From: Prorocentrum cordatum
Taxonomy: Eukaryota; Sar; Dinophyceae; Prorocentrales; Prorocentraceae
DNA: 64,000 nucleotides
Direction: 5' to 3'
Assembly: GCA_963575745.1 (NCBI GenBank)
Contig: CAUYUJ010000669.1
Location: 381,001-445,000, forward strand
The notes under the pieces were generated by a model. The model was not told the origin of the DNA. It searched no databases and saw nothing but the letters and a program-made list of their open reading frames with translations. Both the position numbers and the translations under genes were made by a program. Each line of letters begins with the position of its first letter. Position 1 is the stretch's first letter. Positions 32,901 to 43,398 of the stretch are shown here, in pieces.

Positions 32901-35900
32901 ATGGCCGTTGTGCTCGCGGCGCCTCCTGACGAGGGCGAGATCGACGCCCTCGTCGCCAAGCTCGAGGCCGACTTGGCGCACCTGCTCGAGGACTGCCAGG
33001 TCCCGAAGATCGCCCAGACCAAGGTGGCGAAGGTGGGGATGATCTCCACAAAGCTGTTCGCCCGTACTGCGGGCGATCTGCCGGGCGCTCGCACCTTCAT
33101 CGCGCACCTCGGCCTCGACGCGTCCGCGAGCATCCCGAACGCGGAGGCCGCTGCTGCCATGGTCAATGCCTGGGAGGCGTCCAAGATCCGGGTTGAGAAG
33201 CGCCTCAAGATGGAGGCCGAGGCCCGTTGCACCGACCTCCCCGAAGCCCTGGGGAAGACGCAGCGCCGGTAACTCTTGCGCGCCAACGTGACGAAGCACC
33301 GCGAACTCGAGGAACGCGACATCCCGGCGACGCAGATGGTGGACGCATTGCTCGAACAGGTCGAGGAGGGCGAACTGGTTGCCGAGAAACTGTCTGCTGC
33401 TCTCTCGCGCGCACAGACATCTGGCGAAGTCTGGGACAATCTGAAGTTCCAACCCGACGGCACGCTCAGGGTCGCTCGGGGGCGGGCCATCGGCACCATG
33501 CCCACGGACTCCGAAGACCTGAGGGGCAAGTACCAGTTAATCGCGCGTGCGTGGGAGCTCGTCTTGCTGAAGGTCCCGAACCAGAACTTCCTGCTCCAGT
33601 AGCGCATGACAGAGTGGGACGAGCTCGTTGATTGGCTCTTGGGCGTTGACGTCTTCCGCTCTGAGGTGAAGGCGCCCGACAACAGCTTCACCTACCGCCC
33701 TTCGCGGGCGATCCTCTTGGAGTTCGAGTTCCAGGTCCGGAAGTGGATTTGCAGCGAGGTGAACGCAGGCACGTGCACGCTGCCCCAGGCGCTGCGCGCG
33801 GCGCAGAAGGACGAGGCGCTGTTGCAGAAGCACTTTTCCGATCCAGTGAGCGTGGCTGCTGGAGCAGCCGCTGCAGTGGCCGCCACTGCGGCTGCGGCGG
33901 CAGCAGCGTCGGCCCAACGCGCCGCCGATCGTTCCCGCAGCGCGGCGGCCAGGGCTCCCGCCCAGGGGGTCGTCAACCAGGCCGCTCAGAGTTGGTCGAT
34001 CTCCCCCCCTGTCGCCCAGAGCTGGTCAAACATGGGCGGGGGCCGCGGCCGCCACAACCCCGGCGGCGGCCCCCCCGGCCCTGGCGGCCCCGGCGGCGGC
34101 CATGGCGGTCGCGGCCGCGCCGCCTCCCGCGGGCCCCCCGGGGGGTGGAAGGCCGGCTGCAACAACAGGACGGCGGACGGCCGCCTCAAGTGCTTCAAGT
34201 TCAACCGCCCCAGCGGCTGCCCCGGGGGCTGCGGCGCGGTCCACGTCTGCTTCGTCTGCAGCGGCGCCCACGGGATGCACGAGTGCCCGCGGAAGCCGAA
34301 ACCGCTGGTTCCGGGCGCCCCGCCAGCAGCGGCCGCGGGCGGTCGCGCTCCGCCGTGGCGCGGGCCCCCGACTGGAGGGCCCGCGACCGCCGCCTCCGGA
34401 GTGAAGCTTGAGGCAGCGTCCGCGGGAAGTCATCTCTTCGCGGACCTACGTCCTCAGGCTGAATTGGAGGCTCCTGGGCAGCCGCTGCCGCCGCTTCCGC
34501 GCTTGGGCTGCGAGCGCCGTCGGGGCAACGGCCACTCCCCGCCGGCCGCCGCGCCATTGGTCGCGCCCACTGTTCCGGCGGCCGCGCCGGCAGCTCCGGC
34601 GAGGCGCGTCTCCCTCGCCGTGGAGGCGGCAACACCATCCGTGACTTCTGGCACTCCTGCGGGCGGGGGGCCGCGTTGCGGGCGGCCATCGTCGGATGGG
34701 CTTCCCCAGATGCCGATCAGGTGCCATGTGAGCAAGATCGACTGGAAGGCCGACGCGTCTGCCATCTACTGCGGGCGCTCGCACGCTCGCTTGGGCCTGC
34801 CGCCATCGCCGTACGCCAACCACGTCGGCAGGGGGTTGCCGAATGCGGAGGCGGCCGAGGCTTTCCGTAGCTGGTTGGACAGGCAGCCGGATCTGAAGGC
34901 CACTCTCTTCGAGGACCTCGCGGATCGCAAGCTCGCGTGCCATTGCGCGAAGCACGCCGCTTGCCGCGTCGACGTCCTCAGAGACGAGTGGAGGCGCCAG
35001 CAGATTTGCTTGTACCCGGACCTGGGCCCCCCGTCAGACAGCGAAGTTCGCCGCCTCGCGGGGGCGAGGAGGGCGGCAGTCGCGGCGAGGAAGGCGGCGG
35101 TCGCCGACGCCGCGCCGCTCATCCATGACCATGTCGCGCTCCAGGTCAGGTCCAAGCGGGGTTGGGCCCAGCTCTGCGACGGCGGGGGCATCTGCTCGCA
35201 AGGGGCCCGGATGCCAGAGGACAGGAAGAAGCCTCCGAAGATCGCCGAGGAGCTCCATCGCATCGCCGCTCGCGCCCTCGGCGAGGTGACCAAGCAGAAG
35301 GGCGCGGACCTGGCATCCCTGCTCTCCGCGCTGCTTGACAAGCGGGGCGAGTCCGTCTTCGGCGCCGAGTTGGTCGAACCCGTCCGGGCCAGCTGGGTGG
35401 CGGCATTGAGGGCGCTGGGCTACCCGGCCCGCTCAGATTGCAGCCGCAGGAAGCAGCCGATCGACACCCCGCTCCTCCAGGCGGTCCTGCGGGCCCTTGG
35501 CGACCCAGACGCTGACGGCATGGGCGCCTACATCGAGGGGGCCCCCATCGGCGCTGGGGTGGAGCTGCCGCGAACCCCGGAGGTCTTCGCGGAGAAGACT
35601 CGCCGGGCGCTGCCGGGCCAGGCACAGGCCCCCCCAGGCCAGGGGCCCGCGGACGAGGAGGTAGTTAGGGCGAACTACCCCTCGACTGAAGACCGCGTAG
35701 ACAAGATCGAGAGGATGCTGGGCGAAGCGGTCGACCAGGGGCGCGCCATCAAGATGTCGCTGGCAGACGCTCGCCGCAAGTTCGTGTCGGGACTCACGGT
35801 GGCCTCGCTGGGGGTGCAGGTCAAGGAAGCGAGGGGAAGCGAGGCTGGCCCCCCCTCGCTCCGCCTCCTCTTCGACGGCACCCACGGCGTGCAGATTAAT

Positions 35901-37309
35901 GAGCGCATCAAGGTGCGGGACGCGATCGAGCTCCCGAAACCGAGGGGCATCAATCGCGTGCTGCGCGCAGCCCGCGATTCTGGGCTGCCAGGTTTCCTCG
36001 TCACCGTCGACGTCAAGGAAGCCCGCGAGCTGGTTCTCGTCAGGGAAGAGGACTGGCCCCTGCTGGGCTGCCGTGCCAAAGAGAATGGCTGGGTGCACCT
36101 CCGCACGGTCGGCGCGTTCGGCATCTCCTCGGTGGCCTACTGGCGGCAGCAGCGCACCGGGTTTTCCTCGCGCTCCTCCACGGCGACTTCAATTGATGGC
36201 TTTTGCTGTTCGCCGACGACTGGCTCGCGCTGTTGCTCGGCCGCAACTTCGCCCGGTCGACGCTCCTCTTCGTGCTGTTCCTAAGGGTGTTCGGCTTTCA
36301 GCTCAGCTGGAAGAAGGTCCACGGGGGCTTCACGTGCAACTGGGTGGGGCTGGAGCTGCAGGTCACCAAGGAGGAATTTCGGCCAGCCGCGCCGAGTGGC
36401 TCAAGGGCTGGTTCCGGCGCGTCCTCGACGAGAAGGTTGTCAGCATCCGCGAGCTCGAGGAGACGTTTGGGCGCATGGTCTTCGTCTACGGCGCCCTGGA
36501 GTACGACCTCCCTTCCTCGGCCCGCTCTTCGCTTTCGTGGCGGTCCACCGCAGGGGCACCTGCGTGAGGCTGCCCGTTTTCGTCTCGAGCATCTTGCGCT
36601 GGCTGCTGGAGAACCTCGAGCGTCGCCGATCGGTCTCCGTCCTGTCCATGCCCTTCCGGCCGAAGGCGTCCTTCAGGGTGGACGCGAAGGCGCGGGGCGA
36701 TCTGATTGTTATCGGCGGGTGGGAGCCCGGTGTAGATTCTGACGGCCGGATCTCTGCCAAAGTCGCGCGCTGGTTTTCCTTGCGCGTCACTGCCAATGAC
36801 GCCCCTTGGGCATTTGACAAGGGGTTGCCCTTCAAGGCCATCGCAGCCCTCGAACTGCTGGCCTCGACTGTCGCGCTGATGGTCTTCTGCACGCATGCCG
36901 TCTTTCCTTTAGACGTTCACCTCGAATCTGGATATTTTGCCGACTCCCAGGTGGTGGAGCTTTCAGTCGGTAGGCTGATGAGCTCAAAATACCCATTGTA
37001 CATAGTCCTCGTGGAGCCCTCTGCTCAGGAGTCTCGGGGAATCCGATTGTTCCCGGAAGGATCCCGCGAGGCTCCAACCAAGAAGCCGACGACCTCACGA
37101 ACAAGGTCTTTTATGCGTTCGAACCGGGCCGGCGCGTCCAGGTGTCTTTCGCGGATTTGGATTTCAAGGTTTTGGGCCCGACGGTGGCCGAGGCTCGTGG
37201 CTTCTACAATGACGTTTCGCAGCTGCGCAGCCTTCGCGCGCCCGCTGCCTATGAGCGCGCGCGGCCTGTGGCCTCCCGCAAGCGTTTGCGCGATCGTGAG
37301 CCTTGGTAG
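32901..37309 (+). pseudogene. Gag - zinc finger - DUF4326-like - RT - RNase H polyprotein, broken
   Basis: Frame 0 starts at ATG 32901, crosses TAA 33270 and TAG 33600, and stays open to about 36160. Gag matches the capsid-like region of dinoflagellate retroelements (RKWICSEVN, LPQALRAAQKD). A zinc region at about 34190-34290 reads CFKFNRPSGCPGGCGAVHVC then CSGAHGMHECP, typical of DIRS-type Gag. At about 34715-34990 a DUF4326-like domain shows AIYCGRSHARLGLPPSPYAN and LACHCAKHAACRVDVL. RT follows: LLFDGTHGVQIN, VTVDVKEAREL and TVGAFGISSVAYW in frame 0, LLFADDWLAL in frame 2 (36203), then GISASRAEWLKGWFRRVL in frame 1. RNase H (FRVDAKARGDLIVIGGWE, LELLAS) returns to frame 0, then QEADDLTN in frame 2, ending at TAG 37307. 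That makes two stops and about four frameshifts. The catalytic DD is kept. Confidence 0.75.
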
Positions 37310-37537
37310 GGCATCCTTTCTCGCTGGAAAAGGGGGCGCGCCGGGTGGGTCCGATTCGTCCGTTCGCCAGCAAGGCTCGTCGCGAGTTTGCGATTGCTTT
37401 CACGCCCGCAGGTGCGGGCGCTGTCTCGATTCCCCACGGGATGCGGGGTTTCTCGCCCTGTGTTCGTCCCTGGCGCCGCCCTGGACTCCTGGTCGGTCGG
37501 GAGGCTTGGGCGCCAGTTCGGCGCCTGGGATTATGTC

Positions 37538-37577
37538 TCCCCTGTCCGATGTGGAAAACGGCATCTATCTGAAATCT
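37538..37577 (+). repeat. Split direct repeat B1
   Basis: 40 bp from TCCCCTGTCCGATG to CTATCTGAAATCT, directly abutting A2. It is identical or nearly identical to B2 (37775-37814). Confidence 0.85.
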
Positions 37578-37776
37578 GGTCCTTTGGCCTAGGCTCGATC
37601 TGGCCTTGGGCTTGATTTCGATTCGATGCCCGTTCTTCCCCCTATCGCTCTGTCCTCGGGGAGGTCTCCGGGGACCTTGTGGATGTGATGCACGATCCCG
37701 GGGGGGGAGAAATTCGTTACTTTTCTTCTTCCCCGCGGCACTATATGCAGCCCCCCTGGCTCAAAGTTTTCTGGTC
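37578..37776 (+). repeat. Split direct repeat A2
   Basis: 199 bp, the partner of A1 (28950-29148). It lies between B1 and B2, completing the B1-A2-B2 right end. Its last bases (TC) overlap the first bases of B2. Confidence 0.9.
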
Positions 37777-37814
37777 CCCTGTCCGATGTGGAAAACGGCA
37801 TCTATCTGAAATCT
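37775..37814 (+). repeat. Split direct repeat B2 (right terminus)
   Basis: A second copy of the 40-bp B unit. The element ends at GAAATCT, followed by ACAATACGATTG, with no match to the left flank that would mark a target duplication. Confidence 0.85.
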
Positions 37815-39024
37815 ACAATACGATTGCACATAATCATGATGACCAACGTTGCTTTTCCATCGCGGGGCTTACCCTTAATTTCCGCGCGGGGGGGGCACAT
37901 TCTGACCCCGAGGCTGTACAAGTAATGGTTCAGAACGCAAAACCACCCTCGGGGAAGGGGTCGGGAGATCTGGGACCGCGGGCTGCACACATCAGATTCG
38001 AGGACGCCTGGGGCTCAAGAGTGACACGCCACTCCAGGGGGGAACCCTGGGGTATCGAGGAACTTCTCCTTCAGGCCCTGGAGGCCCTCATGATTCAGAT
38101 CTTCTGGCCTATCGGGTATTCCAAACGTCGTGGGTGTTTTTGTTCAAAAATCTGCTCATCCTTTTCTCCCCCCCCCGCTGCGCCAGCCTTCCTCCGCCCA
38201 CCCCCCATTCCTCTCCTGACTCGATCCCGCCCTCTTTCCCTTCTTCCCCCCTCCTGCCTCCTCCATCCTGGCCCGGCCCCAAGACTTCGGGGCCCGCTCG
38301 GCCCAGCGCCGCCCCGACCACCCTAGCAATGTTCCGCCCTGCCCGATCCGGCAGCCTGGGTTGGGGCCCGCTTGGCCCAACGCGACGCGAACGCCAGATT
38401 TAGGCTCCGACCTGGCCCGGCCCGACCCGACGGTTGGTGGGGATCCGCCCGCCCGGTCGGCCCGACGCTCCATTTGAGGTGTTGGCCGGGAAGGGACTTC
38501 CGGAGATGCGCAAGGTACAGTGGCGGCCGTTCGTTTTTTTCGGGCACGCATTTCGAGTGTCATTCGGGCACATGAGGGCGAGCCTTATCGAATTGAATGT
38601 TGTTGCTTCCGGTGGATTTGGCGGTGACGGCGGCGGCCATGACAGTCGAAGCGGAAGTACCTCCGAGTGCAGATGACAACCGTTGACGAATATGTTTTTT
38701 CCCAGCGCTACACCAGCGAGACGCTGAAATACTATCGCGGCACCCCAAACATAACATGCATGAAGTGGTGGTGGATGAAGATGTGCGAGCAGAAAGCATA
38801 TGATAATTATGTTAAACACGAGGGCGATGGAAAGGAGTCGGAGGAAGACCACGAAGAGGATTAGGACGATGAAGTAGCGCTAGTCAAGACAAAGGTGCAC
38901 GGGAACGAAACGAGTATTGTTGATGAGTATAAGGGTGATTGTGATTACGAGGCTGATGGTGGTATGGTTATAGTGATCATGGTGAGGCTGGATATGGGCT
39001 CGGGACGGTGGTTATCAACATGGG
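37815..39024. other. Intergenic right flank of the retroelement
   Basis: C-rich runs at 38165-38290 and CCCGGCCCGACC-type words at 38270-38460. A 66-codon frame (38667-38864) ends in an acidic run and has no recognisable motif. I do not support it as a gene. Confidence 0.4.
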
Positions 39025-39605
39025 ATGTCGTTTTCGCGAGCGTTGATTGCGCATCTCACGAAGAGCACCGTTGAGACTCCCGAGTGGCAGCGATTGCAGG
39101 GCCGAGGAAGAAGGGTTTTGGAGGAGGAGGACGAAGACGACGATGACGACGACAACGACGGGAATGATTACACGCCGATTTTCCGAAGTTGTAGGAGGAG
39201 AACATTAACGATGGAGCTGCTTGGAAGGCGAAGGGGAGGTCCCGAGCATGAGGAAGATGAGCATCTGGAGGAGGGAGAGGAGGGGAGAGAGGAGGCGGAT
39301 GATGAGGACAAGGATGAGAAGAGGAGGATATGCATTTGCAGGAGGGCGGAGAGGACGGATACACAGGCAGAGGACGACGAGAACGAGGAGGAGTTGGGCG
39401 ATTATGAGAATGAGGATGAGGAGGAGGAGCAGGATGAGAAAGAGGAGGAGGAGGTGGTAGAGGAGGGGAAGCATGACCTCCTGTGGCCCGCAAAGCGCCC
39501 AACACACCCAAAAACCTCGACCCTCGATTCTCGAGCGAGGGTCGGTGATGGATAGCCATGGCGACGATATGGAGCAGCACTCGGCGACGGAGGAGGCGGC
39601 GACAG

Positions 39606-39637
<32 letters not shown>

Positions 39638-40300
39638 TGACAGCGGCAACGGCGGCGTCGCCTGGAGGGCGGCGACGTCGTCAGCGGCGACGGGGGCGGC
39701 GGCGAGGAGGCCGCCCGGCCCCAAGGCACGGTCGCGGCTTTCGCGGCCCGCGCCGCCGACGCCGCCCCTCTCAAGGCTCCCCTCGCCCTCGTCGCCTTCG
39801 TCTTTGCTGTCGTCGCTGTCTGCTTTTCTATCGTCGTCGCCGTCTGCGTCTGCGTCGTCGCTGTTGTGGTCGTCGTCAGAGCAGGGGGAGGAGGAGGAGG
39901 AGGAGGAGGAGGAGGAGGAGGAGGAGGAGGAGGAGGAGGAGGAGGAGGAGGAGAGGGAGGAATGAGGCGGAAGGAGAAGGAGGAGCAGGAGAAGGAGGCG
40001 CAGAGGCAGGAGGGGAGCGAAACGAGGCGGTCGTGTGGGGGCTACTTCATCATCATCCCTACTACCTCATCCTCTGCCTCCTTCTCGTCCCTCTTCCCCA
40101 GGCTGTGCGCAGGGCGAGCTGGGCTGAACTCGCTCCATCGTGTGCGCGGCGCTAGCTTCGAGCATGTCTCGTCTATCGTGTACGTGGCCTCCCGTCCTGC
40201 GCTTGCAGCTGGGCCCCATGTACGGAGCCAGCCTAGTCTGATCACGATGCTGCTCCGAGCGGCCTGGGAAGGTCAGATACCGTGGCACGGTTTTGCATCG
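39025..40300. other. Acidic and purine triplet-repeat region
   Basis: 39110-39480 is GAG/GAT/GAC-rich and translates as Glu/Asp runs. 39590-39660 is a GAC/GGC run and 39885-39965 an almost pure GGA tract. The frame at 39025-39555 starts with a plausible non-repetitive segment (MSFSRALIAHLTKSTVETP) but is otherwise repeat-driven. 40060-40300 looks unique, without a supported gene. Confidence 0.5.
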
Positions 40301-40686
40301 CGTCTGGCGTGAGACGCGGCTGCTTCGATGTCATAGGCGGAGGGGCAGAAGGCGATGGTCATGAGCGTTGCAGCTCTTCGGCGGGTTGTTCCGCGACCCC
40401 GAGGCTCGAGCGACGCACGGGGGCGAGGTATTCAAGGTACTCGAATCGACTTGATGCTCAAGGTATTCGTGGTGCTCAAGGTGTGCAGACGATATACACT
40501 ATGTCCTTTCTCTGTCGTTGCGGACGCAGAATAACAGGAACCACGTTTGGGATCTGCATGGATTTGAAACGATTTGGAGGAGGACTCCGCGACACACATC
40601 ATCAAGTGAGGGTTTCGGCCCCTGCACCCCGCCCCTCGCGGGTCGGCCTCCGGCTGGCCACAGTCCGCTTACAATCCCGGTTCCGC

Positions 40687-41070
40687 TTACCGCTGGCTCG
40701 TCAAGAGGTTGTTCTCAGCGTGTGGTGCAGCGCTGGCAGTGGCAGCAGCTCGCGGCGCATCCTGGCTACGAGCGTCTTGCCAGCGGTGGTGTGCTTGATC
40801 CCCTGATGCGCGAAGTCCTGTGCCGCTCGGCCCAGCCCTGCGTCGCTGAGTCTTACGCAGCGCGGGGCTGCACGAGTAGAAGCGACCTCGTGCCTGCTTG
40901 TCGGGAATTGTCACCATGCGGTCCCAACGGTTGGAGCCATCTTTGTGCAGATCAAGATCAAAGAATGCTGCTACGTGGCGTCGCTGGTGTCCGACCACGT
41001 ACGCCGCGGGCTTGAGACACAACATCAACAAACCCAAAACTAAAAGAAAAGCGGCATCGGCGAGTTTCAT
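40687..41070 (-). CDS. Small ORF with signal-peptide-like N-terminus
   Basis: Read on the minus strand, the ATG at 41070 opens a frame of about 127 residues ending at 40687. The first 24 residues are MKLADAAF then LLVLGLLMLCLKPAAY: a short basic n-region, a Leu/Val-rich core of about 14 residues and a small-residue-containing end. This is a good signal peptide or single membrane anchor. The rest is Arg/His/Gln-rich, with HVAAFFDLDLHKDGSNRW as the most protein-like segment, and turns low-complexity after about residue 80. The real gene may splice out of this frame. I recognise no family. If genuine, the product enters the secretory pathway or a plastid-targeting route. Confidence 0.35.
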   Translation of the reverse strand: MKLADAAFLLVLGLLMLCLKPAAYVVGHQRRHVAAFFDLDLHKDGSNRWDRMVTIPDKQARGRFYSCSPALRKTQRRRAGPSGTGLRASGDQAHHRWQDARSQDAPRAAATASAAPHAENNLLTSQR

Positions 41071-41400
41071 TGAATTTCCAGAGTCCACAGCAGCCCCGCA
41101 CTCCTGTCCGCGCCGGGAAGACTATGGTATTTCCTCGTCGTCCCTGTTCGTCCTACCTCGCTCCTTCTCGGCTGCCTTTTCTCGCGTTTCCTACATTCTC
41201 CTTCCTGCCGCTGTTTCCTCTTCCTTCGCTTCTCCTCCTTCCTTGCTCCTCCTCCTCCTCCTCCTTCACATCTGCTCCCCTTCTTCTCTCCCCCTTCCTC
41301 CTCCTCCTCCTCCTCCTCGTCTTCCTCTTCCTCCCTCCTACGCCCTCCCACTCACTCCCTTCCCCTTCCTCCCCCCTGTACCCCCCCCCTTCCGCCGAAG

Positions 41401-41740
41401 GCGGGCCAGAAGGTCGAGGCCAAATTCGGCAACAGCTTCTTCGACGCCGACGTGGTTGAGGCAATCCTCCCCCAACAGCCTTTGAAGGCGAGGCGGAGCA
41501 GGAGGGGAAATTCGATGGAGGAGGAGCAGGCTGGTGAAGATGAGGAACATCGGGGAGAAGAGGGACCAAGGTTTTGGCAGTCGTGCTTTTTCTGGCATCT
41601 CGGGACAACGGTGGACTTCGAAGACGTCTGGAGGCCAGCGACGCGGAGGCGGAAGCGGGCAGAAGATCGAGGGAGTGAGGAGGGGCTGGGATTCTGGAAG
41701 CTGCTCATCGCGTTGCCTCCCTGCGCCCGCAGGGGGTGAT
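41401..41740 (+). CDS. Possible internal exon with a Tudor-like start
   Basis: A CT-rich tract of almost 200 nt (41210-41396) ends in GCCGAAG|G, which fits the AG|G acceptor style seen elsewhere in the window. The frame after it reads AGQKVEAKFGNSFFDADVVE, resembling the first strands of Tudor or other chromatin-reader barrels ('G.KVEAK..D..Y.A.V.E'). It then runs into a charged stretch (MEEEQAGEDEEHRGEE) and a Trp/Phe-containing segment (FWQSCFFWHLGTTVDFEDVW). The 3' limit is unclear: the frame stays open to about 41739 and enters the 98-bp duplication. The Tudor similarity is an impression from a short motif only. Confidence 0.3.
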
Positions 41741-41918
41741 CGTCGCCGTGACGCGGTCCCCGCTCGGGCTCGCTCCGCGGATCTGTGCCGCAACTGCTAG
41801 AGCTACCTCGTACCACGATCGCGCCCGCAGGGAGGGATCGTCGCCGTGACGCGGTCCCCGCTCGGGCTCGCCCCGCGGATCTGTGCCGCAAATGCTAGAG
41901 CTACCTCGAGGCAGATGT
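41724..41918 (+). repeat. Tandem direct duplication, two copies of 98 bp
   Basis: CGCCCGCAGGG starts at 41724 and 41822. The copies share GATCGTCGCCGTGACGCGGT and GCTAGAGCTACCTCG with only a few differences. Confidence 0.9.
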
Positions 41919-43398
41919 TTTGATTCTTCCATGCGGGCGGCGAATTCCTCACTACCTCCCACGCAGTTGCGGGGCACAGCAAGGAGCTAACTTTCCGTAC
42001 CCGCGCCACGCTCGCTTGCGAGTGCCGCGTACCCGCCGGGCGCCCATCGGTGCGAGGGACGGCCGCTCTGTGAAGCGGCAGCGGCGCCCTGGTTGGCCGT
42101 CGGCCCCCAGGTGGCCGCGGACGGAAGGGCCGCCGGAGGCTGCCCTGGCAAGAGGCGGGGGGCGGGGCGTAATGCGCCGCGGCCCCCACGTGGCGCCAAC
42201 TTTGGAGCCAGGCCTGCGTTTCTACAATAACAAGCACTGTTGCTTGCTTCGCTCCTTCGATACGCCCGTTTTGATACGCACCACGTGCAGCGTTTAAAAC
42301 GTTCATGTCAATGCGTTGCGTGTTGGATCGCCTGGACGTGTGCGTTCGATTTCGTTGGCGAGGACCATTGAGGAGCAGTCTGGATCATTTTGCGAAGTTG
42401 TACTCGTACAGGGCCGACACGTGCACGGATAATGGACGTCCGAGTGATGGCGGGTGGATCGCATGGTTGGTGGTTGGTCCGTCTCTTCCCGCGCTGCGCT
42501 CCGCGTGCAGCCTCCTGGATGCCGCGTGCCACGTTTCCGCCAGACGCACCCCCCCCCCGCGGCGGCAGGCGGCTTCCGTGAAGTAGCGGTCCGCATGGAT
42601 ATCCCGACGGGCAGCACGGCGATGGCTAGGTCCATGAGCGAGGCTCCTTCGACGGGCTTGGGGCCCAAACTAAACCGCGAGCCCAACATGCCAAGAAGCA
42701 GTGTCAAGAAACTCAAAAAACAAGCAACGTTAAATACTACAACCGAGTAACAACAAAACACTGACTGCGGCTCGCGCGGCGAATTTCATGCCTGTCTGTT
42801 TCGGGGGACGCGGTGCGGCGGTTGACAACGCGACAGGGCGACGGCCCCCCAGGGCAGAGACTCGAAGTACACAGCCTGGATGGCGAGACTGGGGCGGGGC
42901 GGGGGGGTCACGGCGAGGGGGGATGGAAACCAGGACGGAGGCGACGACAGCAAAAACGAGGGGGAGGAGGAGGAGGAGCGGACGCAGGCTCGGTCATCAT
43001 TGCCGTTTTCCCCGCCACCCCAGTCGCATTCTTACGCCAGACGCCCTAGGACGCGGGGGGCAGGCCCAACCTCACTAGCGGAGACATCGGATGGGCGCGT
43101 GACATTTACGTTGAGGGGGGGCAGGCGGACGGTGTCGACAACCGTAAATTGTTGTCATCCGTCTCTGGCTGTATACACTCCCTCTCCCGCGCCACCTTTC
43201 CCCCCCCCTTCTCCATCCACCTCCCCCCCACCCCTTGCCCCCAATTGTTTTTCACTCCTCCGCGCCTTTGAGCTCGGCTCGCACGGACTCTCCCGCGCAA
43301 GCGAGCGGCCTCGCGCTCCGCGATGCCAGGAGCAAGGAGCAAGGAGCAAGTCCTAACAGCAAAGCTGGCCCGCTAGGGGCAGGACCCGGGGGGTGAAC
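41919..43398. other. Intergenic, 3' flank of the minus-strand LINE
   Basis: 42120-42200 is GC-rich, and 42590-42750 contains a short plus frame with no recognisable motif. 42900-43060 is G-rich then mixed, and 43180-43260 is C-rich. A GAGCAAGGAGCAAGGAGCAAG triplication lies at 43329-43350, close to the LINE 3' end; it may be its tail repeat. Confidence 0.45.

Larger units (their letters stand above)
28950..37814 (+). mobile_element. DIRS-order (tyrosine recombinase) retrotransposon with split direct repeats, about 8.9 kb
   Basis: The terminal layout is A1 (28950-29148), coding body, then B1 (37538-37577), A2 (37578-37776) and B2 (37775-37814). This is the split-direct-repeat arrangement known from PAT and Ngaro elements of the DIRS order. 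The body encodes a tyrosine recombinase (29167-31415), a 1.5-kb spacer with a donor-motif array, and a Gag, zinc finger, RT and RNase H region (32901-37309). DIRS elements are thought to copy through a circular DNA that the recombinase integrates without target duplication, and no duplication is seen at the flanks. Both coding parts are broken, so this copy is probably inactive. The terminal repeats remain nearly identical, which suggests recent insertion or assembly-level indels. The recombinase lies first, whereas the described PAT and Ngaro order places it last. Confidence 0.8.

Noticed and set aside
42303-42761. Minus-strand frame with a hydrophobic start
   Set aside because: The hydrophobic part begins at a non-ATG codon, and the first in-frame ATG removes most of it. 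The rest is low-complexity.
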